From assembly GCA_027563935.2 (NCBI GenBank), contig CM050451.1, positions 99,165,565-99,229,564 of the forward strand: DNA of 64,000 bases. The letters run 5' to 3'. Position 1 is the first letter of the stretch; each line of letters starts with the position of its first letter. Below the pieces are notes generated by a model, which saw nothing but the letters and a program-made list of their open reading frames with translations, did not search any database and was not told the origin of the DNA. Shown here piece after piece: positions 48,620 through 61,756 of the stretch. The stretch comes from Costus lasius. Lineage: Eukaryota; Streptophyta; Magnoliopsida; Zingiberales; Costaceae. The translations under genes were made by a program, and so were the position numbers.

Positions 48620-50326
48620 TGTTGGGGTATGCCCTTAAGGCTAATGTTTGAGGCCTTGGGATTGTAAAAGTATCATGTAATAAACTTTGAGGTTTATAAT
48701 AAGGCATGGTTGTTATTCAGGTTGTTACCTTGTCTGCTGTAATAAGTGTACTTCTGAATAATGTCTCAAAGCTGTTCAGCTGGGCTGACATGCTCTTTGT
48801 CCTTAGTCGAGATATCTTGGTGAACATGAGACAGCCTTGATATGATTGAGACTAATATAAGTGCTAATCTTATAGGATGCTTCGAGTATGGAATAAGATG
48901 TAGACTCATGGGTACATTGGATGTACTGGACAGACCCTACTGGGATATTCCATTGCTTGTCACAATGTGAATGATCCTTGTAAGCAGCAAGTGGCACATG
49001 TCCTCTGACTTGAGATCACTTGTGTTTCTAAATGATGATTGTCATTGTCTTGAGGTAGTTCAATATCATTTGAAACATAATGATTATAGACTATCTTGGA
49101 TGGTGAGCTTGAATCAGGTTAGGGCACTAGTGATAAACATAGGATTGCCGTCTCCTTGTTTAAGGAGTGTGATGTTCTAAAGGGCCCCCTTTTGAGATGA
49201 TTGAGGAAGTGTATGGCCATACCCAGATGACTATGTTCATCTGATCTAATCATGCTCATCGTATTGGAGTTACAGGCTTGACATGCTTGTCCAATAAGAA
49301 CATCCAGTGGCAAAGGAATCATGTATGCCTTGTGAGTTTGATTCACACTTGTGCTATGGTTTGGGAGTAGTCTTGGAAGACTCTTTCCTCTATATCGGGA
49401 GACAGTGATGTGTTGCTAGATACCCCTCACTGATCGTGATAACGTAAGTTGTCGTTACCGACATTTAGAGGAAACCCTTAGGGTCGCACAATTTGATGAT
49501 ATGGCTTTCTTGAGTCAGATCGTGTGGACTGAATTGTATGGGTTCAGTTTAAAGGATTTATACTCTGATTGCAAGTGAGATCTAGCCTGATCATGTTTGA
49601 TTGATTAGGGCCTGAGATCGGTAAGCTTCGATCGAGAGAGATGATGCTAGATCGGTGAGATCAGGAGCATCAGGAGATGAACGGCTAGATCATGAGCCAT
49701 TTGGTTCATAGAGGGTCTAGACCATGCCTTGGCTTGGCTTGGTTTGAATTTGGTCTTTGGGCCAAATCGAATTGAACCAAAGCATGAACCGGTTCACTAG
49801 GTGAACGCATGGTTCATGAAGAGGGGCGTTTTGGCGTTGGAGAGTGGCTTCATGACTTTCCATTTTGGGAAGTCATGTAACGTCATTTGTCTTGATGTCG
49901 CCGAAATGCATTTGCTCTCTTCTCTTTGCGTTTTGGCTTTGAGAGCTTGCCATCTCGTGTGGAAGGAAGTGGACGAAAAGAACAAGCGCTCGGCCAAGGA
50001 AACTTCTCCATCATCCTAACATTCGATCAAGGACATCTTGCGCATCCTTGCTAGCACAAGGAGATCCAAGGAGAAGCCATCTTCTCTTGTGTGTGATTAT
50101 CTTCGGAGAAGGGGCACTTGCGCCTTTGCTTCCAAAACTCCATCTAAACCGAGATGGCTATGGTATGAGTCTCAACTTATTCAAGTTGAACATATGTTTA
50201 TGCTAAGATTCTTGAAAACCTTTTGCTTCCGCTTGCAATGGTGATGCGCCACCCCCTTAAGGTTTTCGCCCCCCTCTTGAAAGGGATTTTGTTTGCTTGC
50301 GCTCCCCCATGGAAGGGGACCCTTCA
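48620..50326 (+). repeat. A5 3' LTR
   Basis: This 1707-bp LTR differs from the 5' LTR at about three positions by eye and is followed by the target duplicate CTTGT. Confidence 0.96.
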
Positions 50327-52026
50327 CTTGTGAGACTGATATGTGGGCTGGTTAAGCACGTGGTGCTAACACAGACACATGGGTATATCATGGAGGATAT
50401 ACAGGATAGACCCGCTATGAGGCTATGACTTTGTGTCATGAGTTATCCTCATAAGTGACAGGAGATGCATTGATCTTTTGACTTGAGGTCATTGATCATT
50501 CTATATGGTTAGGGACTTGCTTTGATGCAACCTAACACCTCATCGTAGTTGGGAGGTCATAACGGTTGTTATTGAGCATGTCACGACCAGTATAAGAAGG
50601 TCAATGGACAGACATAGGATTTGCCCCTTCCTTAGGGAAGTTTGATATCCATGGAGCTCCCTATGGTTCTATGACTGAGAGTATATGGCCGTACCCAGGT
50701 GAGAACCTGTTTTTTAGTCATAGCCATGTGATTGGATGAAAACAAGTGGTGACACACTTGACCAATCGGATATCAGTTCGGCAAAGAGACTGAAATGCAT
50801 CTGTACCTAGTTGCGATGATGGGGATGTCGATGTCGATATCCATTCCAATGACCTGGGTAGCAGCGATGCACTGCTAGGTGCCACTCACTGCTTGTGATG
50901 ACCTTTGGTCAGCACTGCCAGCATCAGAGGAACCTACAGGGTCGCACACCTTGATACTTGAGTTCTCGTATTGATCGGGAAGCCTTATGATCGAGTTATT
51001 GGATAACTCGGATCTAATTGGGAGATTTCATCACCGCCAATGGGCCTGATGAGATGAAAGAATGTTATTGGAGCCAAACTTCATTTTTGGCAGGTTGACC
51101 CGTATTTGACCATGGTTGGTCACATTTGGATTAGGGTTTCATTGGATTGGATCCAAGTGCTTAATTAACCCATGCAATGAAGCTTGGGCTAGCTCATTAT
51201 CCAATGAGGCCCAATAACAAGTTCTCATGAAGAGGAGAAAGGCTAAAAGGGTATAATGGGGTTAAAACTTCTCCCCTAGCCGCCTATGGGCATAATGGGG
51301 AGAAGTGGCACAATTTGCTCTACATGGAAGTAATTGGCGCCTCCCCCCTTTAACCCTTATGGAATGCATGCCTCTATGGCATGTTTGAGGCACAAGGCAA
51401 GGCCTTGGCGCACAAGGAAGGGCGTGGAAGAATATGGAAGGGTTGAATGAGAATTATGGAAATGTCTTGGAGACTTTCCTTATCTCAAACCTCCTCATCC
51501 TAGCCCTACACTTGTCATGATCCTAACCTTTGCTCCAACCGCCTATTGCCCTATATAAGTGACCCTTGTCGCCTCTTCTAAAATGTAATCAATTCTTGGA
51601 GGCGTGATAAAAGAAAAGGGGCGAGAGCTAAGGGCAAAGGCAACTTCTTGCGAGAGCTTGGAGCAAGGGCGACTTCTTCTCCTTCTTCATACCCGCAAGC
51701 TTCTTCATCCTATTCTCTTGGCGCAACTTTTCACCTTGGTGGCGCAAGAGAAGTGAGGCATCTCCCTTTGGCTAGCACCGAGCGTGGAAGAAGAGAACTC
51801 AAGAGATCCGTGTGTGCGAGACTGCAGAGGGCGCACACTTGGACGCCTACATCGGCATCGCTCCGCATTGCTCTTAAGGTATTTCCTAACTCATCATGTC
51901 GACTCCCTTGCATGCGATCTTCACTGGGTTTTTGGGACCGGCCTGTTTCGGGGACATTCTTCCGCTGTGCAAAATGTGTATCCATAACTCTGAAAAATTG
52001 TAAAATGTCCCCGGGGTTTCCCAACA
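50327..52026 (+). repeat. B 5' LTR, fragment 2
   Basis: This is the rest of the B LTR after A5, ending CCCAACA. Together the pieces make about 1912 bp. The B-type hairpin TGACC-TTT-GGTCA is at 50899-50911. The putative donor AAG/GTATTT has its GT at 51879. Confidence 0.93.
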
Positions 52027-53625
52027 GTGGTATCAGAGCGACTTGCAAGACTCGAACGATGTTTTATGCTTTCCTTCCATGCTCACATGCCATATCTCTA
52101 TTTTCGTAAATAGCATGATGCATGGCAAACAATTTTTCTAAATTAGAAAAATTAGGGTTTCTTGTTTCTGTCATCCTCTCAATCTCTTTTGGATTTTTGG
52201 ACTATTTTTCTTATTTGATTTAAAGATCAAAGGCGCATGTAATTTTGTCAAGTAGGACGGGCATTGTGTCTTCGGACTGGCCAAGTCTCTTGATCTGACA
52301 AAATTGCCAGCCGAAAGGATCTCTGAAATCATCATGAAAAATAAATCGCAATAAACCAAAGGATTTGTGAGAAGAAGATGAGAAAAAGAGACTAGCTTTA
52401 TGAAAAAAGTAAAATTTCAGATTTTATGTTTTTCATGAGCATGTAGAATCGCATGAGTAAATACCTTGATTGTGCATGATGTTGTGATCATTAGTCAAGC
52501 CTCTCCCCTTTGCATGCCTGTGATGTATCAATGTTAGGCCTGCGTGCCGCTTTTCTCTTTTCTTTTTTTTTTTTTTTAAAAAAAAGGGGGAAGATTAGGG
52601 TGGCGCACATGTTCATAGCTTGGCGCATGAATATTGGGTGCGCACCTTGGATGGTGGCGCAACAAACAAGAGACGCAAGCTTGGTGGGGCGTGTCTTCCT
52701 TGGAGAAAGTCCATGGCATTGGCCGAACCTTTGGGGCCTGCCCCTAGGGTTTGTGAGCTAAACCATGAGAGAAAGGACTTTGGAGCCAACCTTGATGTTC
52801 AAGCTAGAGGTCGGCTAGGCTAGGTCTAGTTTTGGGGCTTGAGTTCTAGGACAAGAGTTGAACCTATTTCATGGCATGAATTGGTTCAATGTCTTGTATA
52901 GGATATGATCACATCATCTTTACTGCTTTCATTTAGCATGCCTGAAATGTTTTATCTTTATGCTATCACTATAGGACTGCATGCCTGTATTGCTAGACAT
53001 AAGATAAAATTGATGAGACCTTAAAAACCCTCAATTAAAATATCAAGTCTGGTAGCCTTCTAACGCGTAGCCCTCACTAAGCTATCGATCAGTGGAGTTG
53101 TGAACTGTTTCCCACCCTCGTGGGACACACCCACTTATCTTTAGAAAGTGCGTGGTGGCAATGGTTTCCCCAGTCCAGTTTTAACCTGGGCGTGCCTTCG
53201 CAAGGAAACTCGTTGGCCCTGGGCATAACGGTTAGGGATGGACTTGACTAGAAGTTCACATGTGCTGGGCACATGGTGAAAGTCTAGCGGCATCATTGAG
53301 AGGTAAGGGTTTCATGTTGTATCCAGCCCTCGCTGGACATGAAATGCCTGGACTGTCTCAATAAGGGGAATTGCTTGGAGCAATCGGCCGGCGTGCCCAC
53401 CTTAGGAAACATGAGTTACTTTGTGCATCTCATCCCACCCTCGTGGGACGTGAAGCCTCATGTGAAATAAGGATCCCATCTCACTAGGAAGTCTTAAACT
53501 TCCTGATTGACTTTGTGGTTTGTCAATTCGATTTTAAAATAGTGAGAGCTATGATCATTTAAAACAAGTCCAGTTTAAATGATTCAAAGTAGTACTAATC
53601 TGTTTTTCTTGGGTGTTGTAGAACA
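52027..53625 (+). other. B leader
   Basis: This 1599-bp leader has its primer-binding site TGGTATCAGAGC at 52028-52039. A block shared with C lies at about 52250-52320. A T16A8 homopolymer is at 52562-52585. The three-hairpin domain is at about 53050-53460. A TACTAAT branch-site-like motif is at 53593-53599, with TAG at 53619-53621 four bases before the ATG. No gene is seen. Confidence 0.82.
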
Positions 53626-56600
53626 ATGGCTACTAACACTAGCGGATTATCACTGCGATCCTTCCTTGAAAAGGACAAGTTAGTCGGAACTAACTTTATG
53701 GACTGGCATCGGAACTTGAGGATAGTCCTCAAACTCGAGAAGAAGCTGTATGTCCTTGAACAAGCTCTTCCTGCGGCTCCTCCGCCTAATGCCCGAACGG
53801 CAGATAGAGATGCTTATAGGAAGCATCAAGATGACTCTTTGGAGGTCACAAGTCTTATGCTAGCCAGCATGGCACCTGAACTGCAGGTGCAATATGAGGA
53901 GCAGAATGCTTTTCAGATGATCACTCATCTGAAACAGATGTTCGAAGCTCAGGCTAGGACAGAAAGATTTGATACCGCCAAAGCAGTTTTTCGGTGTAAG
54001 TTGTCTGAGGGTGCACCAGTGAGACCCCACGTTCTCAAACTCATTGGGAATGTGGATCATCTCAGGAGACTGGGACATACCATAGACAATGAGCTGGTTG
54101 TGGATCTTATTCTGCATTCCCTGCCCCCTAGCTTCAGTCCGTTTATTATTAATTTCAATATGAACCGGATTGAATGCACACGGGAGGAATTGATGAATAT
54201 GCTCCAAACAGCCGAGCGAGAGATGGGCAAGATCAAACCCAATTCTGTTCTTTTGGTCCCTGCGACCAAGAAGATAAAGAAGAAGGGCAAGGCACGTGCT
54301 AAGGGCAGTGCCAAGGGTCCCATCAAAACACTGAAGAAAAAGGCGAAGAGGTCAAAGGATTAGAGATGTTTCCATTGTGGCGAGCAGGGTCACTGGAGAA
54401 GGGACTGCAGGCAACTTCAGAGTGAGGACAAGAAAGGCTTGGCCTTAACTTCTAACTCAGGTATTTATGTTACTGAAGTCAATCTTTCTACTTCTATGTC
54501 ATGGGTATTGGATACCGCATGTGGAGCTCATATTTGTACAAATATGCAGGGGCTCAAGAAAAGTAGATCGGTGCGGCCTGGGGAAGTTGACCTACGCGTT
54601 GGAAATGGGGCACAGGTTGCCGCTATTACTGTAGGCGCTTTGACTCTCTCCTTGCCTTCCGGACTTCAACTGGAACTAGATAATTGCTTTTATGTACCTT
54701 CGCTGACAAAGAACATTGTATCCATTCCTTGCTTAGCAAGGAAAGGATTTATATTTGAAATAAATAAGAACTCTTGTTCTTTTTCATTTGCAAGTGTGTT
54801 CTATGGGAAGGGTACTTTATGCAATGGTCTATATATCTTGGATATGGAAAGTTCAATCTATAACATAAGCAATAAGAGGACCAAACTGAGTGGTTCAGTT
54901 GGTGCTTTCCTATGGCATTGTTGATTAGCCCATATAAACAGGAATCGCATCCAACAACTCCATGCAAATGGATTATTGGATTCAAGTTCCTTGGAGGAAT
55001 TTGATACTTGTGAACCCTGTTTGTTAGGGAAAATGACAAAGGCACCCTTCACCAAGATTGGTGAGAGGGCAAAAGGTTTATTGGATCTCATACATACTAA
55101 TGTGTGTGGACCATTCAATAAACAAGCCAGAGGAGGGAACAGCTACTTCATTACCTTCACTGATGACTTCAGTAGGTATGGTTATGTCTACTTGATGAGA
55201 CATAAATCTGAATCCTTTGAGAAATTCAAGGAGTTCAAGAATGAAGTAGAGAACCAGCTTGGAAGATCCATTAAAGCTCTTCGATCAGATCGAGGTGGAG
55301 AATACCTGAGTGGTGAGTTCTTTGACTATCTGAGAGAGTGTGGGATCATATCCCAACTCACTCCTCCTGGAACACCTCAATGGAATGGTGTGTCTGAAAG
55401 GAGAAATTGAACTTTATTGGATATGGTTCGATCTATGATGAGTCATGCAACTCTACCTTCTTCATTCTGGGGGCATGCACTAGAAACAGCTTCTCTGATA
55501 CTGAATAATGTTCCATCTAAGAGCGTCTCCAAAATACCATACGAGGTGTGGAGTGGGAGACGCCCTAATCTCTCTTTTATCAAGATCTGGGGATGTGAGG
55601 CCTATGTCAAACGTCAGGATTCTAGCAAGCTAGAACCTAGATCTGATAAGTGTGTGTTTGTGGGGTATCCTAAGGAAACTAAAGGATACTACTTCTATGT
55701 CCCAACTGAGAACAAAGTTTTTGTTGCTCGGGGTGCTGTCTTTCTAGAGAAAGAATTTCTTATGAAAGAAGTTAGTGGGAGGAAGTTTGACTTGGATAAG
55801 GTCCAAGTGCAAACACAAGACAAAGAGATGGAGTCTGAGCCACCTGCACCAGTTGCTAGGCAACCTGAGGCTCAGACACAGGTCCCACGTAGGTCTGGGA
55901 GAATTCGTCGTGCACCTGAAAGGTATGGGTCCCTATCGACCCAACACGATGGGATCTTCATCATTGAGGATGAACCTAGAACCTATGATGAGGCGGTCAG
56001 TGGACCGGACTCCGAGAGATGGCTTGATGCCATGCGATCCGAGATGGATTCCATGTCAGCTAACCAAGTCTGGGATTTAGTTGAGCTACCTGATGGGGTA
56101 AAACCCATAGGGTGTAAATGGGTCTTCAAAAGGAAGACGGACATGGATGGCAATATAGTTACCTATAAGGGTAGACTAGTGGCTAAAGGATTTAAACAAG
56201 TCCATGGTGTGGACTATGATGAAACCTTCTCGCCAGTTGCCATGTTCAAATCCATTCGGATTCTGCTTGCTATAGCTGCATATCATGATTATGAGATATG
56301 GCAGATGGATGTAAAGACAGCGTTCCTTAATGGGAAGCTGACTGAGGATGTATATATGTCACAACCTGATGGGTTCATCCATCCTGCAGAGACTAACAAA
56401 GTCTGCAGGCTAAAGAGATCCATTTATGGATTAAAGCAAGCATCTCGAAGTTGGAATCTTCGATTTGATGAAGCTGTAAGAGATTATGGTTTTATCAAGA
56501 GTGAGGATGACGTCTGTGTATACAGAAAATTCAGTGGGAGTTTGGTGATTTTTCTGGTCTTGTATGTTGATGACATACTACTCATCGGAAACGACATCCC

Positions 56601-57546
56601 TAGTCTTCAAGCTGTGAAGACGTGGTTGGGGAAGTGTTTTGAGATGAAAGACTTAGGGGAAGCCGCCTATATTCTAGGCATGAGGATCTACCGGGATAGA
56701 TCCAAGAGGCTTCTAGCCCTTAGTCAGAGTACTTACATTGATAAGGTACTGGAGAAGTTCTGCATGGAGCAATCCAAGAAAGGATACCTTCCAGTAAGAC
56801 ATGGCCTTACTCTCTCAAGGAGCCAGTGTCCTACAACACAGGCTGAGAGGGATGACATGAGTCGAATTCCTTATGCTTCGGCAGTCGGATCGATCATGTA
56901 TGCAATGTTATGTACTAGACCAGATGTGGCATATGCTGTGAGCATAACCAGCCGATACCAATCCAATCCAGGTCTACAGCACTAGGTGGCTGTAAAGAAC
57001 ATCCTAAAGTATCTAAGGAGAACCAAGGATCTGTTCTTGGTCTATGGGGGACAGGAAGAGCTCAGTATTCAGGGCTATACTGACGCATCGTTCCAGTCTG
57101 ACCCTAACGACTTTAGATCGCAGGCCGGCTATGTATTCAAGGTAAATGGAGGCGCTGTATGCTGGAAGAGCTTCAAGCAATCCACCATAGCAGATTCTAC
57201 AACCGAAGCAGAGTATGTGGCCGCTTCTGAGGCAGCAAAGGAAGCTGTTTGGATAAGGAAGTTCTTAGTTGATCTTCAAGTGGTACCTAGTGCAATGGAT
57301 CCCATTGAACTCTATTGTGACAACAATGGAGCAATTGCACAAGCCAAGGAACCACGGTCTCATCAAAGATCCAAACACATACTCAGAAGATTTCACCTGA
57401 TCAGAGAGATCATAGACAGGGGTGATGTCAAGATTAGCAGGGTAGACACAGAGAACAATCTGGCAGACCCATTGACCAAGGCTTTGGCGCAGCAGAAGCA
57501 TGATGGTCACACTAGAGATATGGGGTTGAAATTCCTCAACTTCTAG
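53626..57546 (+). pseudogene. gag-pol: Gag-Pol of B with four nonsense codons
   Basis: This is a Copia polyprotein of 1307 codons including the final stop, all in one frame. It has the same domain order as family A and clear but diverged similarity throughout. The zinc knuckle RCFHCGEQGHWRRDC directly follows the first stop. Protease has DTAC, and integrase, RT with YVDD and RNase H are recognisable. Stops are at 54361 (codon 246, TAG just before the knuckle), 54922 (codon 433, TGA where A has Arg in the integrase zinc region), 55408 (codon 595, TGA where A has Arg) and 56983 (codon 1120, TAG where A has Trp). The protein starts MATNT, matching codons that lie before the ATG in family A. This copy cannot make active enzymes. 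Confidence 0.93.
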
Positions 57547-57550
57547 GTCT

Positions 57551-57567
57551 TAGTGCAAGTGGGAGAT
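57551..57567 (+). other. B polypurine tract
   Basis: TAGTGCAAGTGGGAGAT directly precedes the 3' LTR. It is almost the same as in family A although the LTRs differ. Confidence 0.85.
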
Positions 57568-58747
57568 TGTTGGTCTATATGCCCTAGGACCTAGTTTTGG
57601 TCTACTCATGTACTACTTAACATTGATATTTATATATTATTCTGGCATTGTCGTTATCATTGTTTGCTTACACCTGCGATAGTGTACCTACATGTTAATG
57701 TCCCTAGAGACAGATTAGATCTGTGCTCGAACTGTAATCCCAGTCGATGTGCCTTAGTAGATATGGGACAGCTATGGTACTTGTGAGACTGATATGTGGG
57801 CTGGTTAAGCACGTGGTGCTAACGCAGACACATGGGTATATCATGGAGGATATACAGGATAGACCCGCTATGAGGCTATGACTTGGTGTCATGAGTTATC
57901 CTCATAAGTGACAGGAGATGCATTGATCTTTTGACTTGAGGTCATTGATCATTCTATATGGTTAGGGACTTGCTTTGATGCAACCTAACACCTCACCGTA
58001 GTTGGGAGGTCATAACGGTTGTTATTGAGCATGTCACGACCCGTATAAGAAGGTCAATGGACAGACATAGGATTTGCCCCTTCCTTAGGGAAGTTTGATA
58101 TCCATGGAGCTCCCTATGGTTCTATGACTGAGAGTGTATGGCCGTACCCAGGTGAGAACCTGTTTTTTAGTCATAGACATGTGATTGGATGAAAACAAGT
58201 GGTGACACACTTGACCAATCGGATATCAGTTCGGCAAAGAGACTGAAATGCATCTGTACCTAGTTGCGATGATGGGGATGTCGATGTCGATATCCATTCC
58301 AATGACCTGGGTAGCAGCGATGCACTGCTAGGTGCCACTCACTGCTTGTGATGACCTTTGGTCAGCACTGCCAGCGTCAGAGGAACCTACAGGGTCGCAC
58401 ACCTTGATACTTGAGTTCTCGTATTGATCGGGAAGCCTTATGATCGAGTTATTGGATAACTCGGATCTAATTGGGAGATTTCATCAGCGCCAATGGGCCT
58501 GATGAGATGAAAGAATGTTATTGGAGCCAAACTTCATTTTTGGCAGTTGACCCGTATTTGACCATGGTTGGTCACATTTGAATTAGGGTTGCATTGGATT
58601 GGATCCAAGTGCTTAATTAACCCATGCAATGAAGCTTGGGCTAGCTCATTATCCAATGAGGCCCAATAACAAGTTCTCATGAAGAGGAGAAAGGCTAAAA
58701 GGGTATAATGGGGTTAAAACTTCTCCCCTAGGCGCCTATGGGCATAA
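57568..58747 (+). repeat. B 3' LTR, first 1180 bp
   Basis: It starts TGTTGGTC and is cut at 58748 by A6. The last five bases, CATAA, are the expected target duplicate. The B-type hairpin is at 58352-58364. The remaining LTR, about 730 bp, must lie off the right edge. Confidence 0.93.
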
Positions 58748-59329
58748 TGAAAGTCCCCTTAATCTAGGGGGGCCGAAACCCTAAGGGTGGCGCAAATGAA
58801 AGTTTTCGCATGGGAAGCTAGGGTTTCAACAAAAATCACATATATGTTTATATGATCAACCTCTTATAGTTAGGAATCATACCATAGCCATTTCGATTGG
58901 ATGGCGTCAAGGAAGAAGAGATTCGAATGAAACTCCTCCAAAAGGTGCGCACACAAGGTGATGTCGCCTACTCCTTTAGATCCTTGTGCTAGCAAGGTTC
59001 TTCAAGGGTCTTTGATCGAATCAAAGGGATGAGATGTCTTCTCCCACTTGGCCGAGACCTCTCCTAGACGTGAAGGAAGCTTTCACCCGAGAGAGAGCGT
59101 CGAGAGCAAGAGTCAAAACGTATTGGCGTTCAAGAGAGGTGACGCATGAAGACTTACTAAAAATAGCAAGCCATGAAGAGCATGCGCCCACTTCTTCATA
59201 ACCGACAATAACGCTTCAAAGATTGAACCATGCATTCATTCTCTTGAACCGGTTCAATCCAATTGACCCAACTCAATTTGGTTCAAAGACCAAATCAAAA
59301 TAGCCCAAGCCATCTGGTCTAGATCATCT
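58748..59329 (-). repeat. A6: LTR 3' end on the minus strand
   Basis: This is the 3' part of an A-type LTR, starting TGAAAGTCCC on the plus side. It is nearly identical to the A1 LTR end at 5551-6105. A7 cuts it at 59330. The last five bases, CATCT, should be A7's target duplicate. Solo or full element cannot be decided. Confidence 0.87.
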
Positions 59330-60056
59330 TGTTGGGGTATGCCCTTAATGCTAATGTTTGAGGCCTTGGGATTGTATCAGTATCATGTAATAAACTCTTA
59401 TGTTTATAAAGGCATGGTTATTATTCAGGTTGCTACATTGTCTGCTGCAATATATATGTTCTTCTGAATAATGTCTCAAAGCTGTTCAGCTAGGCTGACA
59501 TGCAGTTAAGTCCTTAGTCGAGATATCTTGGTGAACATGAGACAGCCTTGATATGATTGAGACTAATATGTGTTCTAATCTTATAGGATGCTTCGAGCAT
59601 GGAATAAGATGTAGACTCATGGGTACATTGGATGTACTGGACTGACCCTACTAGGATATTCAATTGCTTGTCACAATGTGAATAATCCTTGATTGTAACA
59701 AGTGGCACATTTCCTCTGACTTGAGATCACTTGTGTTTTCTAAATGATGATTGTCATTGTTTTGAGGTAGTTCAATATCATTTGAAACATAATGATTATA
59801 GACTATCTTGGATGGTGAGCATGAGTCAGGTTAGGGCACTAGTGATAGATATAGGATTGCCGTCTCCTTGTTTAAGGAGTGTGATGTTCTAAAGGGCCCC
59901 CCCTGGATGAGATGATGGAGAAAGTGTATGGCCATACCCAGGTGACTGTGTTCATCTGATCTAATCATGCTCATCATATTGGAGTTACAAGCTTGACACG
60001 CTTGTCCAATAAGAACATCCAGTGGCAAAGGAAACATGTATGCCTTGTGAAGTTGA
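59330..60056 (+). repeat. A7: first 727 bp of an A-type LTR
   Basis: It begins TGTTGGGG and is cut at 60057 by A8. The last bases, GTTGA, are the expected target duplicate. The rest must lie off the right edge. Confidence 0.9.
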
Positions 60057-61756
60057 TGTTGGGGTATGCCCTTAAGGCTAATGTTTGAGGCCTTGGGATT
60101 GTATAAGTATCATGTAATAAACTCTTATGTTTATAAAAGGCATGGTTATTATTCAGGTTGTTACCTTGTCTGCTGTAATAAGTGTACTTCTGAATAATGT
60201 CTCAAAGCTGTTCAGCTAGGCTGACAGGCTATAAGTCCTTAGTCGAGATATCTTGGTGAACTTGAGACAGCCTTGATATGATTGAGACTAATATGAGTGC
60301 TAATCTTATAGGATGCTTCGAGCATGGAATAAGATGTAGACTCATGGGTACATTGGATGTACTGGACAGACCCTACTGGGATATTCCATTGCTTGTCACA
60401 ATGTGAATGATCCTTGTAAGCAGCAAGGGGCACATGTCCTCTGACTTGAGATCACTTGTGTTTCTAAATGATGATTGTCATTGTCTTGAGGTAGTTCAAT
60501 ATCATTTGAAACATAATGATTATAGACTATCTTGGATGGTGAGCTTGAATCAGGTTAGGGCACTAGTGATAGACATAGGATTGCCGTCTCCTTGTTTAAG
60601 GAGTGTGATGTTCTAAAGGGCCCCCCCCTATATGAGATGATTGAGGAAGTGTATGGCCATACCCAGATGACTATGTGCATCTGATCTAATCATGCTCATC
60701 GTATTGGAGTTACAGGCTTGACATGCTTGTCCAATAAGAACATCCAGTGGCAAAGGAATCATGTATGCCTTGTGAGTTTGATTCACACTTGTGCTATGGT
60801 TTGGGAGTAGTCTTGGAAGACTCTTTCCTTTATATCGGGAGACAGTGATGTGTTGCTAGATACCCCTCACTGATCGTGATAACGTAAGTTATCGTTACCG
60901 ACATTTAGAGGAAACCCTCAGGGTCGCACAATTTGATGATATGGCTTACTTAAGTCAGATCGTGTGGACTGGACTCTTTGAGTTCAGATTAAAGGGATTT
61001 AATCTCTGATTGTAAGTGAGATCTGGTCTGATCATGTTTGATTGATTAGGACTTGAGATCGGTAAGCTTCGATCGAGAGAGATGATGCTAGATCGGAGAG
61101 ATCAGGGGCATCAGGTGATGAATGGTTAGATCATGAGCCTTGGGGTTCAATATGGTCTAGACCACATGGCTTGAGCCATTTCGGTTTGGTTCATGAACCA
61201 AAGTCGATTGGAACGGTTTAGCTTGAACCGGTTCACAATTGTGAACGCATGGTTCAATGCTCAAATGCGTTTGGGTTGGCTTGAGCGCATGGCTTGATGA
61301 GCTTCCATTTATGGAAAGTCATCAAGGCCGGTTTCACAAAAAAAATGCCTAAACGCATATGCGTTTGCGCTCTTCTCTTGAACGCCTTGCACTTTCGTTG
61401 AGGTGTGGTAGACGACGAGAAGGAGAGGTTGGGCAAGTGGAGCTCTCGGCAACAAGGAGGTTCATCATCCCCTTCCATTCGACAAGAAGGCTTGAGTGTC
61501 TTGCTAGCACAAGAGATCTCAAGAAAGTGAGCATCTTCATCTTGTGTGTGGACTTGTGGAGGAGACCTAAGTTGATCTCTTCTTCCAAACCGACTTCCAA
61601 GCATATGGCGTTGGTATGATTTTCATCTCAACCTATTCAATCGGTTATAGTTGAACATATGGCATGCAAATGATTTTAAACCCTTGCTTCCGCTAGCATA
61701 TTTTTCTTAGCGCCATGCTTTAGGGTTTTTGCCCCCCGTTTTAAGGGGTTCCTTCA
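60057..61756 (+). repeat. A8 5' LTR
   Basis: This 1700-bp LTR begins TGTTGGGG and ends CCTTCA. The hairpin is at 60878-60893 (GTAA loop). The LTR exon ATG is at 61605 and the donor GT at 61614. Confidence 0.94.

Larger units (their letters stand above)
41296..50326 (+). mobile_element. A5: intact Copia element inserted in the B 5' LTR
   Basis: This 9031-bp element has equal 1707-bp LTRs, the target duplication CTTGT, a primer-binding site, a leader, an uninterrupted 1294-codon gag-pol and a polypurine tract. I see only about three substitutions between its LTRs. Every part needed for autonomous retrotransposition can be recognised, so it is the best active candidate in the window. Confidence 0.96.

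Noticed and set aside
51648..52109. A 153-codon open frame across the end of the B LTR and the PBS
   Set aside because: It runs through the LTR/PBS boundary, uses a low-complexity Ser/Arg-rich translation and overlaps an antisense frame. It is not supported.
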